Under the pieces are notes generated by a model, which searched no databases, was not told where the DNA came from, and was given only the letters and a program-made list of their open reading frames with translations. A DNA stretch of 60,000 nt, from assembly GCA_014529385.2 (NCBI GenBank), contig CM043959.1:50249122-50309121 (forward strand). Direction: 5' to 3'. Origin of the DNA: Adiantum capillus-veneris. Lineage: Eukaryota > Streptophyta > Polypodiopsida > Polypodiales > Pteridaceae. Made by a program: the position numbers and the translations under genes. The first letter of the stretch is position 1; every line of letters starts with the position of its first letter. This document shows positions 1 to 9,427 of this stretch, piece by piece.

Positions 1-556
1 AGCTCATTGTCTTATGCATATGCATGTATTGTATTAGGGGTGATTAGCAAGGGAGCTCTATGAGATTGTAAGAGAGAATGATCATTCAATTGAGAGTAGG
101 AAATCTATCATTTCTCCTACTAGTGTAAGCCCAACATTTGCTGAATTAAGGAGGGTGGATTTGGACTAAGCTTGGATACTTTGTCTCTCTTCCAATGTGA
201 AGTAATGGACAATAATGATGTGTAAGTGTCTTGGTGTTTTCTTTAATTTCTTGATAGCTTGTCTCTGGATGTTGTCATCAATTTAGCCATAAATCCCACA
301 TACTGTAAGAGGGCGACAGGGTGGAGAGGACTCCCCTGGCCTTAAGACAGTGATTGGGGTGGCTTTTCTTGTGATGTGTTGTGGTGTAATTTACTCAAGC
401 TATGTTTAACAAATACTAATCTCACTTTGATTGGTCATGACAGATTTGTAAGAAGGTATTAGTGCAACAAGCACCCCCTCCCCCTTCTCTCTCTTTCTTA
501 CATATATAATTGTGTTTGCTTGATCACTGCCGATACATTTCAAAGCAGCCCGAGCA

Positions 557-648
<92 letters not shown>

Positions 649-823
649 ACGCGTCCTAGTTCGCATCCAAAACTAGGTGGTGCCCCAAATTTTTATAGGG
701 TTAGGTTGCGGGTTTGTGTTTGTGTTTGTTGTTTTTTTTCAACCCCAACCCAATTGAGCAGCACGGGAGCCTAGAAGGGTGCTTAGAGACCACTCTTCTG
801 GTTGCCTGCCCCGGACGCCTCCA
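1..823 (+). mobile_element. 5' LTR of Gypsy element A1 (truncated by window start)
   Basis: This is the downstream part (R/U5) of the 5' LTR. It matches the sequence from 8568 onward in the 3' LTR nearly base for base, so position 1 lies roughly 100 bp downstream of the TATA box expected from the 3' LTR. The shared order is the 'agctcattgtcttatgc' start, the block ending 'cccctggccttaagacag', a long CT tract, and the end 'ccccggacgcctcca' just before the primer site. The upstream part and the left target duplication lie outside the window. Confidence 0.92.
560..647. repeat. (CT)n microsatellite, about 43 units, inside the A1 5' LTR
   Basis: Uninterrupted CT dinucleotides. The 3' LTR of the same element carries the same tract at 9122-9194 with fewer units, and A2 carries only short versions near 30591 and 39163. 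The tract lies downstream of the TATA box, so it would be part of element RNA. Long Ser-Leu and Arg-Glu reading frames across it are artefacts. Confidence 0.97.
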
Positions 824-850
824 AATTGGTGCCCCCACTGAGGATCGAGC
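824..850 (+). promoter_or_regulatory. Primer binding site of element A1
   Basis: Directly after the LTR end comes 'aattggtgcccccactgag', a TGG-initiated sequence in the place of a tRNA primer site. A2 has the matching site (minus strand, 38876-38897) differing at a few bases. It is not the common tRNA-iMet site; the general form resembles the tRNA-Arg-type sites I recall for Ogre/Tat elements, but the exact tRNA cannot be fixed by eye. Confidence 0.7.
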
Positions 851-871
851 GGTTGTGTTAGCATACACAAG

Positions 872-1137
872 GTAAGTCTTCAAACACTAGTTGTGTTTAC
901 ATGAACAATCCACCACCTCCTAATCCTTCTCATGCAATTCAATTTCATCAATTTCATTGGGTGCAAGGGATTAGGATAAATGTTCGCATTGATAGAAAAA
1001 TCTTTTTTCAAAAACGTATTGTATTCCTCTTTGGTGCTGAAGCATTAAGAGATATTCGACAATCTCCAAATCCTATTATACTCCCACTTGTAGACTATAA
1101 TGTCTCTTTTGATGTACATGTGTTTATCTTGTTTTAG
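872..1137 (+). other. Candidate leader intron enclosing mini-ORF 1
   Basis: 'AAG|GTAAGT' at 869-877 is a consensus plant 5' splice site. A T-rich tract ending in 'cttgttttag' at 1128-1137 is a good acceptor, and its TAG is also the stop codon of the first mini-ORF. Removal of 872-1137 would delete mini-ORF 1 completely and leave mini-ORF 2 (1146) as the first ORF after the primer site. Splicing is inferred from signals only. Leader introns are known in related Ogre elements. Confidence 0.35.
901..1137 (+). CDS. Leader mini-ORF 1 of element A1 (class A, 78 aa, unknown)
   Basis: A small ATG-initiated ORF lies between the primer site and gag. I do not recognise the protein. It is clearly related to the next mini-ORF and to two mini-ORFs in A2. 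Shared features are a basic 'xVxIxxKxxFQ' stretch in the middle, then S-x-N-P-x-I-L-P-L, then a tyrosine, and a C-terminus of the form S-F-D-V-x-x-F-I-L-[LF] followed at once by a stop. The closest relative is the A2 ORF at 38372-38590. The N-terminus is proline- and histidine-rich. No signal peptide or obvious membrane segment is seen; the hydrophobic end is too short. Ogre-type Tat elements carry an extra ORF of unknown function in this position, so it may be an analogue. It may be removed by splicing (see 872-1137). Confidence 0.6.
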   Translation: MNNPPPPNPSHAIQFHQFHWVQGIRINVRIDRKIFFQKRIVFLFGAEALRDIRQSPNPIILPLVDYNVSFDVHVFILF

Positions 1138-1145
1138 CTAGGTTA

Positions 1146-1358
1146 ATGAATCAAGAGTACTTGTATCGTACATTCATTCCTTTGGCTAGACAAGACGTGC
1201 ATGTAATAGTTGGCACAAAGTTACAATTTCAACGTGTTTTCTGTCGTATGTTTGAACCTAGGCAAGTAGCGGCTATCAATGCCTCAGTCAATCCCTTCAT
1301 TTTGCCATTGATTCGCTACGATCTAAGCTTTGACGTTTACATTTTCATTCTACTTTGA
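1146..1358 (+). CDS. Leader mini-ORF 2 of element A1 (class B, 70 aa, unknown)
   Basis: It begins 8 bp after the stop of mini-ORF 1 and is its diverged tandem duplicate, with the same NPFILPLI core and DVYIFILL-stop end. Its counterpart in A2 is 38612-38824. Over the last 26 codons the two DNA sequences differ synonymously in about 14 codons, but only three amino acids change, all conservatively (F/L, I/V, L/F). That is the footprint of selection on the protein, so I treat this as real coding sequence although no known family comes to mind. Gag follows 63 bp downstream. Confidence 0.65.
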   Translation: MNQEYLYRTFIPLARQDVHVIVGTKLQFQRVFCRMFEPRQVAAINASVNPFILPLIRYDLSFDVYIFILL

Positions 1359-1421
1359 AATTTGATTTTGCAAAACAAAAAATAAAAAAAGAAAAAGAAA
1401 TTTTTGAGGAAAACCAGCAAC

Positions 1422-2711
1422 ATGGATACAACTAGGCAAATGAGTGGCTACCCCTTGTTCTTTGGAGAGCCTGGGCAGGATGCAGAATTATTCTTAGCAA
1501 ATTTCAAAATGTCTTGCCATATCAAGAGGATAGTAACTGATCAAGAATGTGTAGAAATGTTTGAGGTGGTCCTTTGGAAAGATGTTAGCACTTGGTTTGA
1601 CTCTTTGCTTGAGGAAGTTAAGGGGAATTACACAGAAGTTTTGAATCGTTTCAAGAAATACTTCTTTGATCCCCAAAACACTCAAAAACTATGGCAAGAC
1701 ATTGTTTCTCATAAGCAAAAAGACTTAGATGACTACTACTTGTACAAGCAAGAGTTTCTACGTCTTTGGGATCTATGGATACGAAATGTTGCTAACCCTG
1801 GTGATGGTGCAGAATTTCTAAAGAAGGAGAGGTTCATAGCCGGACTCTATCCTGACCTTAAGGTAAAAGTTGAGGCGGGTGCACTTGCTACCTTTGATGC
1901 AGCTGAAACTAGGGCTGCTGAGAAATATAGGAAACTTAAGTGCCTAAGGGGAGAGGTTCCAATAGAAGGTCTTAGACCCAAAGGTAAGTCACAAGCATCA
2001 ACATCTAGGGAGATTCCTGAGGTAACAGCGGAAGTGATTGAGGAGTTAAATGAATCTTTAAGCAGCCTATCAATTCACCTTGCACAAGATGTAGGTCCAA
2101 AGGGACAAGCAAATAAGTCTGAAGAGCGAGATCTACGACCTAGGAGAGTCTGGCAATGTTGGAATTGCAGAGAGTCTAGACATGGGATGTATAATTGTCC
2201 TTGGCCCCGTGGGGAGCCAGGGAGACCTAACTTGAACTACCCAGTGATGAATGCAGGTGAAGGAACTGGTCAACAACCAAGGCTTCTACAAAGACCAAAT
2301 GGAGCAAGACCACCTCCACAAGGGGTAGAAGGAGTTCCACCTTTGCCAAATCCAAATTTGCATGTGGTAGAGGTGACAAATTCAAATGAGGTTGACATGG
2401 AAGCAAATGGCATTAAGCGTGGCCGAAGAAAAGGTAAAGAGAAGGAAGGTGTCACATCACAGAGTGACCATGGACGAGGCAAGAAGGCAAAGGAGACCAA
2501 GGAAGCTAAGAGGACTCGACATCGTATCAATCTCCAAGACTTCCCTCTTGGACATGGTATGGCTCTATACAACCTATTGGAAGACATGAGAGGTAAGGGT
2601 CCTGATATCTCATGGCCTCAGTTTCTTGCATTATGCCCACAAGTTAGGAGGGATTTAACGAAGGCAGTTAGCACTAGGAGAAAGATAAAAGAGAGTGTTC
2701 CTGTTGTGTAA
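1422..2711 (+). CDS. gag: Gag polyprotein of element A1
   Basis: I start at the ATG at 1422 because A2 has an ATG at the equivalent place (minus strand, 38287). The 5' half is the retrotransposon Gag core (W-rich, with segments such as 'FKKYFFDPQNTQKLW' and a 'PGDGAEFLKKERFIAGL' region). The 3' half has one CCHC zinc knuckle, C-W-N-C-R-E-S-R-H-G-M-Y-N-C, where the usual Gly before His is Arg (A2 keeps G-E-S-G-H). Basic tracts such as GRRKGKEKEG follow. The frame ends at TAA 2709-2711 because of a 2-bp insertion relative to A2, in which gag and pol form one continuous frame. Gag packages the element RNA into virus-like particles. Confidence 0.88.
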   Translation: MDTTRQMSGYPLFFGEPGQDAELFLANFKMSCHIKRIVTDQECVEMFEVVLWKDVSTWFDSLLEEVKGNYTEVLNRFKKYFFDPQNTQKLWQDIVSHKQKDLDDYYLYKQEFLRLWDLWIRNVANPGDGAEFLKKERFIAGLYPDLKVKVEAGALATFDAAETRAAEKYRKLKCLRGEVPIEGLRPKGKSQASTSREIPEVTAEVIEELNESLSSLSIHLAQDVGPKGQANKSEERDLRPRRVWQCWNCRESRHGMYNCPWPRGEPGRPNLNYPVMNAGEGTGQQPRLLQRPNGARPPPQGVEGVPPLPNPNLHVVEVTNSNEVDMEANGIKRGRRKGKEKEGVTSQSDHGRGKKAKETKEAKRTRHRINLQDFPLGHGMALYNLLEDMRGKGPDISWPQFLALCPQVRRDLTKAVSTRRKIKESVPVV

Positions 2712-2728
2712 AAATTGCACATGCTAAA

Positions 2729-3640
2729 ATGAATGAGGATATTACACATGTGCTAGATTGTTACATCAAAGGAAGATTGGTTAGGAAAGGTCTAGTGGAT
2801 AGGGGTGCACAAATTTGCATCATGACAGAAGGACTCATGCAAAGACTAGGCATGCACATCCATGAAACACCTGAAATTAAATTCAAAATGGCAAACAATA
2901 GCAAGACTAGGTGCGTAGGCATTTGTAAAAATGTCTTTGTGGAGGACTTTGGCATTAAGAAGGCAGTGGATTTTTATGTCATGTCTACCAAAGAAAATGG
3001 TTACCCATTTATCTTAGGGAGACCAAGGCTAATGAAAATGCGAGCTTTGCAGGATTGGGAGAGTGGAAAGCTAATTTGTAGGAATGACAATCATAAGAAG
3101 GTTGTCTTTGACATGAAGGAGCAATGCCAAGAGGATCTCCATGAAGAATCATCTCAAAGTGAGACGGAGGAAGGCTGGACCGATAGCACTTCAGAAGGAG
3201 AAAGTAGCGGCGGAATTACTGAAGAGGAGTCTTCCATCGAAGTCATGGGGGTAAGGTTTAATCCAAACAACCAAGAGACCTCTTGCCCAGGTTTGGAAGA
3301 GGTAGGTTCCCAAGAAAACCAAAATGTGCAAGATGAAGGAATGTTAGAAGGTATGTTGTCTACAACACTTACAAAGGAAAAAAGAGAGGAGTTCAAATGT
3401 GTGCTAAGGAAATTTCCTAGGCTTTTTGCTAAAGACTACACCGATGTGCGTGGAGTAGATGCTGTTCAACACAAAATTGAGTTGAAGCCAGAGGCCACAC
3501 CTAAGGCTCAGAAGCTACGAAGGCTAGGAGTCATCAAGGAGAAGGCTCTACTCAAGGAGGTAAGAAAGCTTCTAGCAGCAGGTTTCATTTATCCATTGGA
3601 TAATTCAGAGTGGGTCTCTCCCGTTGTTGTCACTCCTTAA
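2729..3640 (+). pseudogene. pol: A1 pol, first segment: protease and start of reverse transcriptase
   Basis: This continues the gag frame after the 2-bp insertion near 2709. The aspartic protease lies near codons 20-100: the active-site region reads L-V-D-R-G-A-Q-I where A2 reads L-V-D-G-G-A-G-A-Q-I, so A1 has lost part of the loop. A later 'YPFILGRP' matches the second conserved protease block. An acidic linker (EESSQSETEEGW) leads into the RT N-terminus (KLRRLGVIKEKALL, 'SEWVSPVVVTP'). A TAA at 3638 replaces the Lys codon found in A2, immediately before the RT 'KKNGKWR' motif. Not functional as it stands. Confidence 0.85.
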
Positions 3641-3658
3641 AAAAATGGCAAGTGGAGG

Positions 3659-4375
3659 GTGTGTGTGGATTACCGTCCACTCAATGAGGCAACAAAAAGA
3701 GATCACTTTCCCCTCCCATTTCAAGATGAGATACTAAATGAGGTAGTTGGTCATGAGAAGTACACTGTGTGTGATGGCTACTCGGGTTACTTTCAAATAG
3801 GTATCGCATTGGAAGATCAGTTGAAAACAACCTTCATCACTCCTTGGGGTTGTTATGCTTTTAGAGTCATGCCATTTGGACTGACAAATGCTCCTGCAAC
3901 TTTCCAACTCTTCATGAACATGGTGTTTCAAGCATTCTTTGGAAAGTCCATTAGGGTTTTTATTGATGATTTTTGCATTTATAGCTCAAAATCATTGCAT
4001 CTACAAAGGTTAGAAGAAGGTTTAAAGAAGCTCTACGACATGGGAGGTCAACTCAACCCCGACAAGTTTCACATAGGTGAGGATGAAGTGATCTTGCTTG
4101 GTCAGAAGGTTTCCTATAAAGGCATTGAGGTGGATCCTTCAAAGGAAAAGGCTCTTATTGAGCTCCCATCACCCAAGAATCTCAAAGAGGTCATCTCATT
4201 CATTCAAAAGGTGAAGTATATGTCACGCTTTATTCACTTAGCTTCAGAGTTGCTTCATCCTTTGCAAAAGTTGACACAACAAGTAGAATTTTCATGGTCT
4301 GATGATCTTGAAGAGTATTTTTGTAATATTAAAGTCATTTTGTCAGAGCTACCAACACTCATGCCTCCTTGTTGA
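3659..4375 (+). pseudogene. pol: A1 pol, second segment: reverse transcriptase core
   Basis: In frame with the previous segment, separated by the TAA at 3638. It contains the RT palm with CVDYRPLN, DGYSGYFQI, 'FGLTNAPATFQ' and the catalytic box F-I-D-D-F (family form of YxDD), then thumb and connection sequence (LLGQKVSYKGIEVDPSK). The segment stops at TGA 4373-4375, where A2 encodes Trp (TGG), so a single G-to-A change ended it. RT copies element RNA into cDNA in the particle. Confidence 0.88.
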
Positions 4376-5430
4376 GAGTACACATTCTTTGTTAGCTCTA
4401 GTGTTGGGAAGGAAACGATTGGTGCAGTTTTATTACAACAAGATCCCCACAGTACCAGGATGCGACCCATCTACTTTGCTAGTAGGGTCATGAATGCTTT
4501 AGACAAAGGCTACACGGAGGCAGAACTCATGATGCTTTCTCTCATGTTTGCAGTGAGAAAGTTTAGATCCTACTTGCTACCAAAACCTTTTGTAATTCTC
4601 ACTATAGAAAATTTGTTCCCTTGGGTGTCATCTCAAATGAATCTTGGTACTAGGATCTCGAAGTGGATTATGGAGTTGCAAGAGTTTCAATACTCTTTCA
4701 AGGTAGAAGATAGTGTGCGTGCACAATTGGCAAGGATTCTCACTTATAAGGTACATGAGAAGGAAATTAAGGTGCCTAAGGTAAAGACCCTAGCATTGCC
4801 ACCACCTAAAAGTATTTCTAATGCTTTTACCTTGATCTTTGATGGAACTTTTCGACGAGCCATAGGAAAAGCAGGGGAGAGCTAGTATTGCTCAACCCAA
4901 GTGGAGAGGTGGTCATGAAAGATAATGTCAATTTACCAGGTTCAACTAGCAACAATGAAGCATAATACAACACACTACTTCATGGTTTAAAGATATGCAT
5001 TGGCCAAGGTATACAACGTCTCATGGTAAAAGGGGATGCACTTCTCATTGTGAAGCAAATTTTAGGCATTTGGGCATGCAAGAATGAAAGCTTAAGGAAA
5101 AAATTTCATGCCATTTGTAGGATGTTTAATCAATTTGAAGAAGTGAAACTATATCATATTCCTAGGAAACAAAATGAAGATGCCGATTTACTTGCACAAC
5201 AAGCAGTTACATGTGTTGAGAAAGAAGTACAGGTCATCATGGGGGCAGCAATTGTCAAGCAACTGAGATACCAGGGATTGGAGTCATTGACTCCCATTAT
5301 TAGCTACATTTTGGAAGGTGAGTTTCCACAAGACTTCACGAAGGCTCAGAAGAGGAGACTCATGAAAAAGGCAAGCGCGTATCTCTTTCTAGAAGGATCC
5401 CTCTATCAAAGAGGGAAGGATCAAGTGTGA
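4376..5430 (+). pseudogene. pol: A1 pol, RNase H region: degenerate gRNH followed by a second RNase H
   Basis: The first RNase H (about 4376-4760) keeps its fold-level similarity (GAVLLQQD, 'IYFASRVMNALDKGY') but the acidic residues expected near F-V-S-S-S and in the T-D-H box are missing, so it is a dead connection domain. A second RNase H follows (about 4800-5220), with F-D-G near 4840, N-N-E-A near 4950, K-G-D-A-L-L-I near 5032 and E-D-A-D near 5178. A dual RNase H is typical of the Tat lineage. Breaks: a 1-bp deletion near 4876, TAA at 4963 where A2 has GAA, and TGA at 5428 where A2 has Cys. Confidence 0.82.
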
Positions 5431-6702
5431 AGAAGAGTACCAACTATTGAGGAAATCCCAGCCATTCTAAAAGGTTTGCATGAGGAAGCGTGTGGTGGTC
5501 ATTTTGCACAGGAACTCACTCCCAAAAAGATTTTTCTTGCCGGATATATTTGGCCAAGCTTGCACATTGACGTTCAACATTGGTGTAAAAGCTGTCACAA
5601 TTGTCAGATTAATGGAAACAAGCGTCTGTTACATGGTCCACGTCAGTTAGTCCTTGCAAATGGTCCATTTGAAAAATGGGGCATTGATGCTATGGGTCCA
5701 TTGCCTAGGACTAAAAATGGGAAATTGTATATCTTGGTGGCCATAGGCTACATGACGAGATGGGTAGAAGATCAAAGTGTGGCAAGAGTAAATGAGAGGA
5801 CAGATAGCAAGTTTGTGTACACTCACATTTGTTGTAGATTTAGCACACCTTTGGAGATTGTTTCTGATAATGGTCCAGGGTTTAGAAAGGGCTTGCTCAC
5901 AGAAGTCTGTGAAGAACTTCACATTCTACATCGTCATAGTACACCCTACTATCCCCAATCAAATGGTTTGGTAGAAAAAGCTAATGGTGTCATTGCAGGC
6001 ATCATTAGAAAGATGGTGAAAAACAAGACAAAGTTGTGGGATGACTTCTTGGATGGTGCCTTGTGGGCGTATCAAACCACATATAGGGAAGCCACGGAGT
6101 TCACACCATTTCACTTGGTCTATGGTCAAGAGGCTTTACAACCAATTGAGCTCAACATTCCAACAATGCGACTTCATGGCAAAGCAGCACAAGATGATCA
6201 AGAAGCATGGATGGATCCACTTCTTACCTTAGCTGAGCTTGAGCGAAAAAGAGAAGCAGCATACGAGTGCTACAAGAGGATAGCTACGCGGGCGAAGGAG
6301 AAGCTTGACAAGAAACTAAAGGATAAAGGCATCAATGAAGGAGATCTTGTGCTAAGGTATGACAATCGACTCGATAATCATTTTGATGCCAAATTTGAAA
6401 CTAGATGGCAGGGGCCATACATACTTAAGAAGGCTTTCAATTCAAGTTACTATCAACTTATGGAATTGAATGCGAAAAAGCACTCTAGGAAGGTAAATGG
6501 TTATCACTTGAAGCCCTATTTGAGTCTCCTTCTACCGAAGGATCTACCAAAGATCTATCAGAGGACAGCTCTCTCATGTAAATATTGTTACATGAAGCAT
6601 GAGTGTAACTCCAGCCGAAATTCTGAGGGGCCAAACAATGAAGATCTCGTCAAGGACTCTGAAGCACTCTCTTTGGAAAAGATGCTCTATGATGGTACAT
6701 GA
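5431..6702 (+). pseudogene. pol: A1 pol, integrase
   Basis: Largely open integrase. It has the N-terminal HHCC zinc domain (H-E-E-A-C-G-G-H ... C-K-S-C-H-N-C), the catalytic D-D-E in G-I-D-A-M-G, V-S-D-N-G-P and S-N-G-L-V-E-K, and a C-terminal GPY/F-like region (WQGPYILKKAF). There is no chromodomain. It ends at TGA 6700-6702 shortly before the polypurine tract. The core triad is intact, but the gene cannot be read from gag because of upstream breaks. Integrase inserts the cDNA and makes a short target duplication. Confidence 0.88.
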
Positions 6703-6717
6703 ATATACCATCATCCT

Positions 6718-6727
6718 TGGGGAGGGC
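6718..6727 (+). promoter_or_regulatory. Polypurine tract of element A1
   Basis: 'ggggagggct' lies immediately before the 3' LTR start (TGATAGCC). A2 has an equivalent G-rich tract on the minus strand at 32981-32993. It primes plus-strand DNA synthesis. Confidence 0.8.
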
Positions 6728-8459
6728 TAATGATAGCCGTTTTTCCGCTCTCCATAATTGCCATAGTGAGTTAACCCACCCTACCAGAATCATCCAAACA
6801 CTGTGGCTATCCCTACCATTTCACTGTATATAGGTGTGTGTGAGTTAGGGGACTTTTCCCCATATCTTCTTAAAAACCCTTAATTAGCTAGTCACGGGGC
6901 TAGTTGAGCCAAAAAAATATAAAATATAAAAAATGTAAGTATATTATCGCCCATTTGTTTGTAAATATTTCATTGTATATAGGGCCTAAATAAAAGGATT
7001 TTTCATAATTATTTTGGTATTTATTTAAATATTTCTACCTATGGTTTGTTATTTATGCTATGTACATTGACTCAACATTACCATATTTTTTCTTACCATT
7101 TTGCATACTCTTTATTCCATATAAAAATAATTTCATGCAAGCTTCTCTTATTTTTGGTGTAGCTCCATCCCAACAAAAATCCAAAAAACTAGTTTATTTA
7201 TGTGTATATTTTTTCACTATTCTCATTTTTTCCTTCCTACATCTATTCTCTATTACTCTCATAAATTAGACCACCAAAAATATTCATCTTTTTATGGTAG
7301 ACTTATAATGAGAGAGATTTATTTTGACCCCTTTATATTTTTTCCACCTATATTATTTATATTTCACATGTACACATTTTTTTAGACCCCTCAATATTTG
7401 ATTTTCTTAGTTGTACTATTCACTTATATCATGATCTCAATAATATCTTCCATTATAGACCTACCAAATAAGGTCAAGGGTATGTGGCATGCATGCATGC
7501 ACTATGGGGGGCTCACTCTTGGAGGTATTCAAAAGAATGATCCAAAGAAGGACCTCACAAGGACTTTGTGCAGTGGAAAAAACAGTCTGTTTTGCTGAAT
7601 TTTTAAAGATCACATGCTCCCCGAATTTGAAAAGGTGATACAAACAAAAGTTGTAGCTCGTGAGCGGAACTTTTACATTAAATTTTTTCATATTTTTTTG
7701 AGCTGCAAGTTGTGAGCTACGATTTTATTGGTGGACCCCAGTTTGTCCATGCTATGCAGCCACACTTCCTCTTTCACTTTATCATTTTCCTCTTTCACAC
7801 ACACTTCTCCACTCATCATCCCTACCTCTCTCACCACTCCTCTCTGCACCCTTCTCACCTTCTTTTCAACCTTGAAGAATAAGAGAAACCATGGTGAACT
7901 CATGTCTCCTACACACACTTCCATTCCAAAATTGACCACCTAGTCTCATTTTTCCCCATCCATATTACCCATATCTATCAAAAAAACCACAAAATTCAGC
8001 CTCTTCTCTTGAAAGACAGCATCATGGTGATTGATTACTCATGTTCACTTACCTTGGCTTCCAATGAAGGTCAACAATGGAAAAAAAACGTACCGTCAAA
8101 GCTAGTGGACCGTCAACAAGCGTCAAAATTGACCCTACTCAAGACACTTGGAGCATCAACATTGTAATAAATCCATGTTTTCTAACCTATTAAGAGTTTT
8201 TTCTTCCTTATTTGTATCCTACATGGATACTCCCATTGTAAATATCCAATTCCATTTTTAAATCAATAAAAATACTAACTCTACTAATTTACTAACACTA
8301 ACCTACTATGAAAAGTCCTATCACCTCCACTTCTCTCCTCTCTCTCTTCTTCATCTATCCACACCAACTTCTTGATAATTCCAAGCAAAAGAAATCATAT
8401 AAGTGCTGAAAATCTAACCCAACCATGGTTAGAGAAGTAACCCTAGCCTTCAAATTTGC

Positions 8460-8468
8460 TATAAAAGG
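8460..8468 (+). promoter_or_regulatory. TATA box in the A1 3' LTR
   Basis: TATAAAAGG, conserved in both A2 LTRs (minus strand at 31282-31290 and 39856-39864), marks the probable Pol II promoter. Transcription would start about 30 bp downstream, giving U3 of about 1.75 kb and R/U5 of about 0.9 kb. Confidence 0.72.
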
Positions 8469-9119
8469 AGGGTGTAGCTAGCACAAATGGGGGATCCATA
8501 AGCAAGAGCACTATGCTATAGCTCGAGAAGCCAAGCTCAACCTCTCTAGAAGGAGCTCTTGAGTGGAAGCTCATTGTCTTATGCATATGCATGTATTGTA
8601 TTAGGGGTGATTAGAAAGGGATCTCTATGACATTGTAAGAGAGAATGATCATTCAATTGAGAGTAGGAAATCTATCAGTTCTCCTACTAGTGTAAGCCCA
8701 ACATTTGCTGAATTAAGGAGGGTGGATTTGGACTAAGCTTGGATACTTTGTCTCTCTTCCAACGTGAAGTAATGGAAAACAATGATGTGTAAGTGTCTTG
8801 GTGTTTTCTTTAAGTTCTTGATAGCTTGTCTCTGGGTGTTGTCATCAATTTAGCCATAAATCCCACATATTGTAAGAGGGCGACAGGGTGGAGAGGACTC
8901 CCCTGGCCTTAAGACAGTGATTGGGGTGGCTTTTCTTGTGATTTGTTGTGGTGTAATTTACTCAAGCTATATTTAACAAATACTAATCTCACTTTGATTG
9001 GTCATGACAGATTTGTAAGAAGGTATTAGTGCAACAAGCACCCCCTCCCCCTTCTCTCTCTTTCTTACATATACAATAGTGTTTGCTTGATCACTGCCGA
9101 TACATTTCAAAGCAGCCCG

Positions 9120-9121
<2 letters not shown>

Positions 9122-9194
<73 letters not shown>
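9122..9194. repeat. (CT)n microsatellite in the A1 3' LTR
   Basis: About 36 CT units, the counterpart of the longer tract at 560-647. The difference between the two LTRs of one element arose after insertion. Confidence 0.97.
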
Positions 9195-9196
<2 letters not shown>

Positions 9197-9369
9197 CGTC
9201 CTAGTTCACATCCAAAACTAGGTGGTGCCCCAAATTTGTGTAGGGTTAGGTTGCGGGTTTGTGTGTGTGTTTGTTGTTTTTTTCCAACCCCAACCCAATT
9301 GAGTAGCACGGGAGCCTAGAAGGGTGCTTAGAGGCCACTCTTCTTGTTGCCCGCCCCGGACCGCCTCTA

Positions 9370-9427
9370 ATATTACACACGGGCTCAAGTCAGAGCAGGT
9401 AATATAGATCCATTCCACTATGAGGAC
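9370..9427 (+). other. Junction of A1 with element C; possible primer site of C
   Basis: Immediately after the A1 LTR, the reading frame of the next element's gag is already open back to the junction. 'gtcagagcaggt' at 9389-9400 resembles the tRNA-iMet primer site (TATCAGAGCAGGT), so the 5' LTR of element C probably ended just upstream and A1 inserted there or replaced it. The left side of A1 is outside the window, so the target duplication (candidate 'atatt') cannot be checked. Confidence 0.4.

Larger units (their letters stand above)
6731..9369 (+). mobile_element. 3' LTR of Gypsy element A1
   Basis: It starts TGATAGCC after the polypurine tract and ends near 9369 (gcccgccccggaccgcctc). 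The last 800 bp repeat the 5' LTR. A2's LTRs are the same family at roughly 90 percent by eye and are 2650 and 2662 bp long; this copy is about 2.64 kb. Its U3 is AT-rich with no gene. Short ORFs here, also seen in A2 LTRs, show no recognisable motif and I do not call them genes. Confidence 0.92.

Noticed and set aside
520-774. Ser-Leu or Arg-Glu repeat ORFs across CT/GA tracts (also 8973-9309, 43283-43682, 52216-52515, 54058-55525)
   Set aside because: They are translations of dinucleotide repeats that stay open in every frame; no other coding evidence.
7060-7943. Short ORFs inside family A LTRs that recur in both A2 LTRs
   Set aside because: Recurrence follows from LTR identity. No motifs, no start context, and located in U3.
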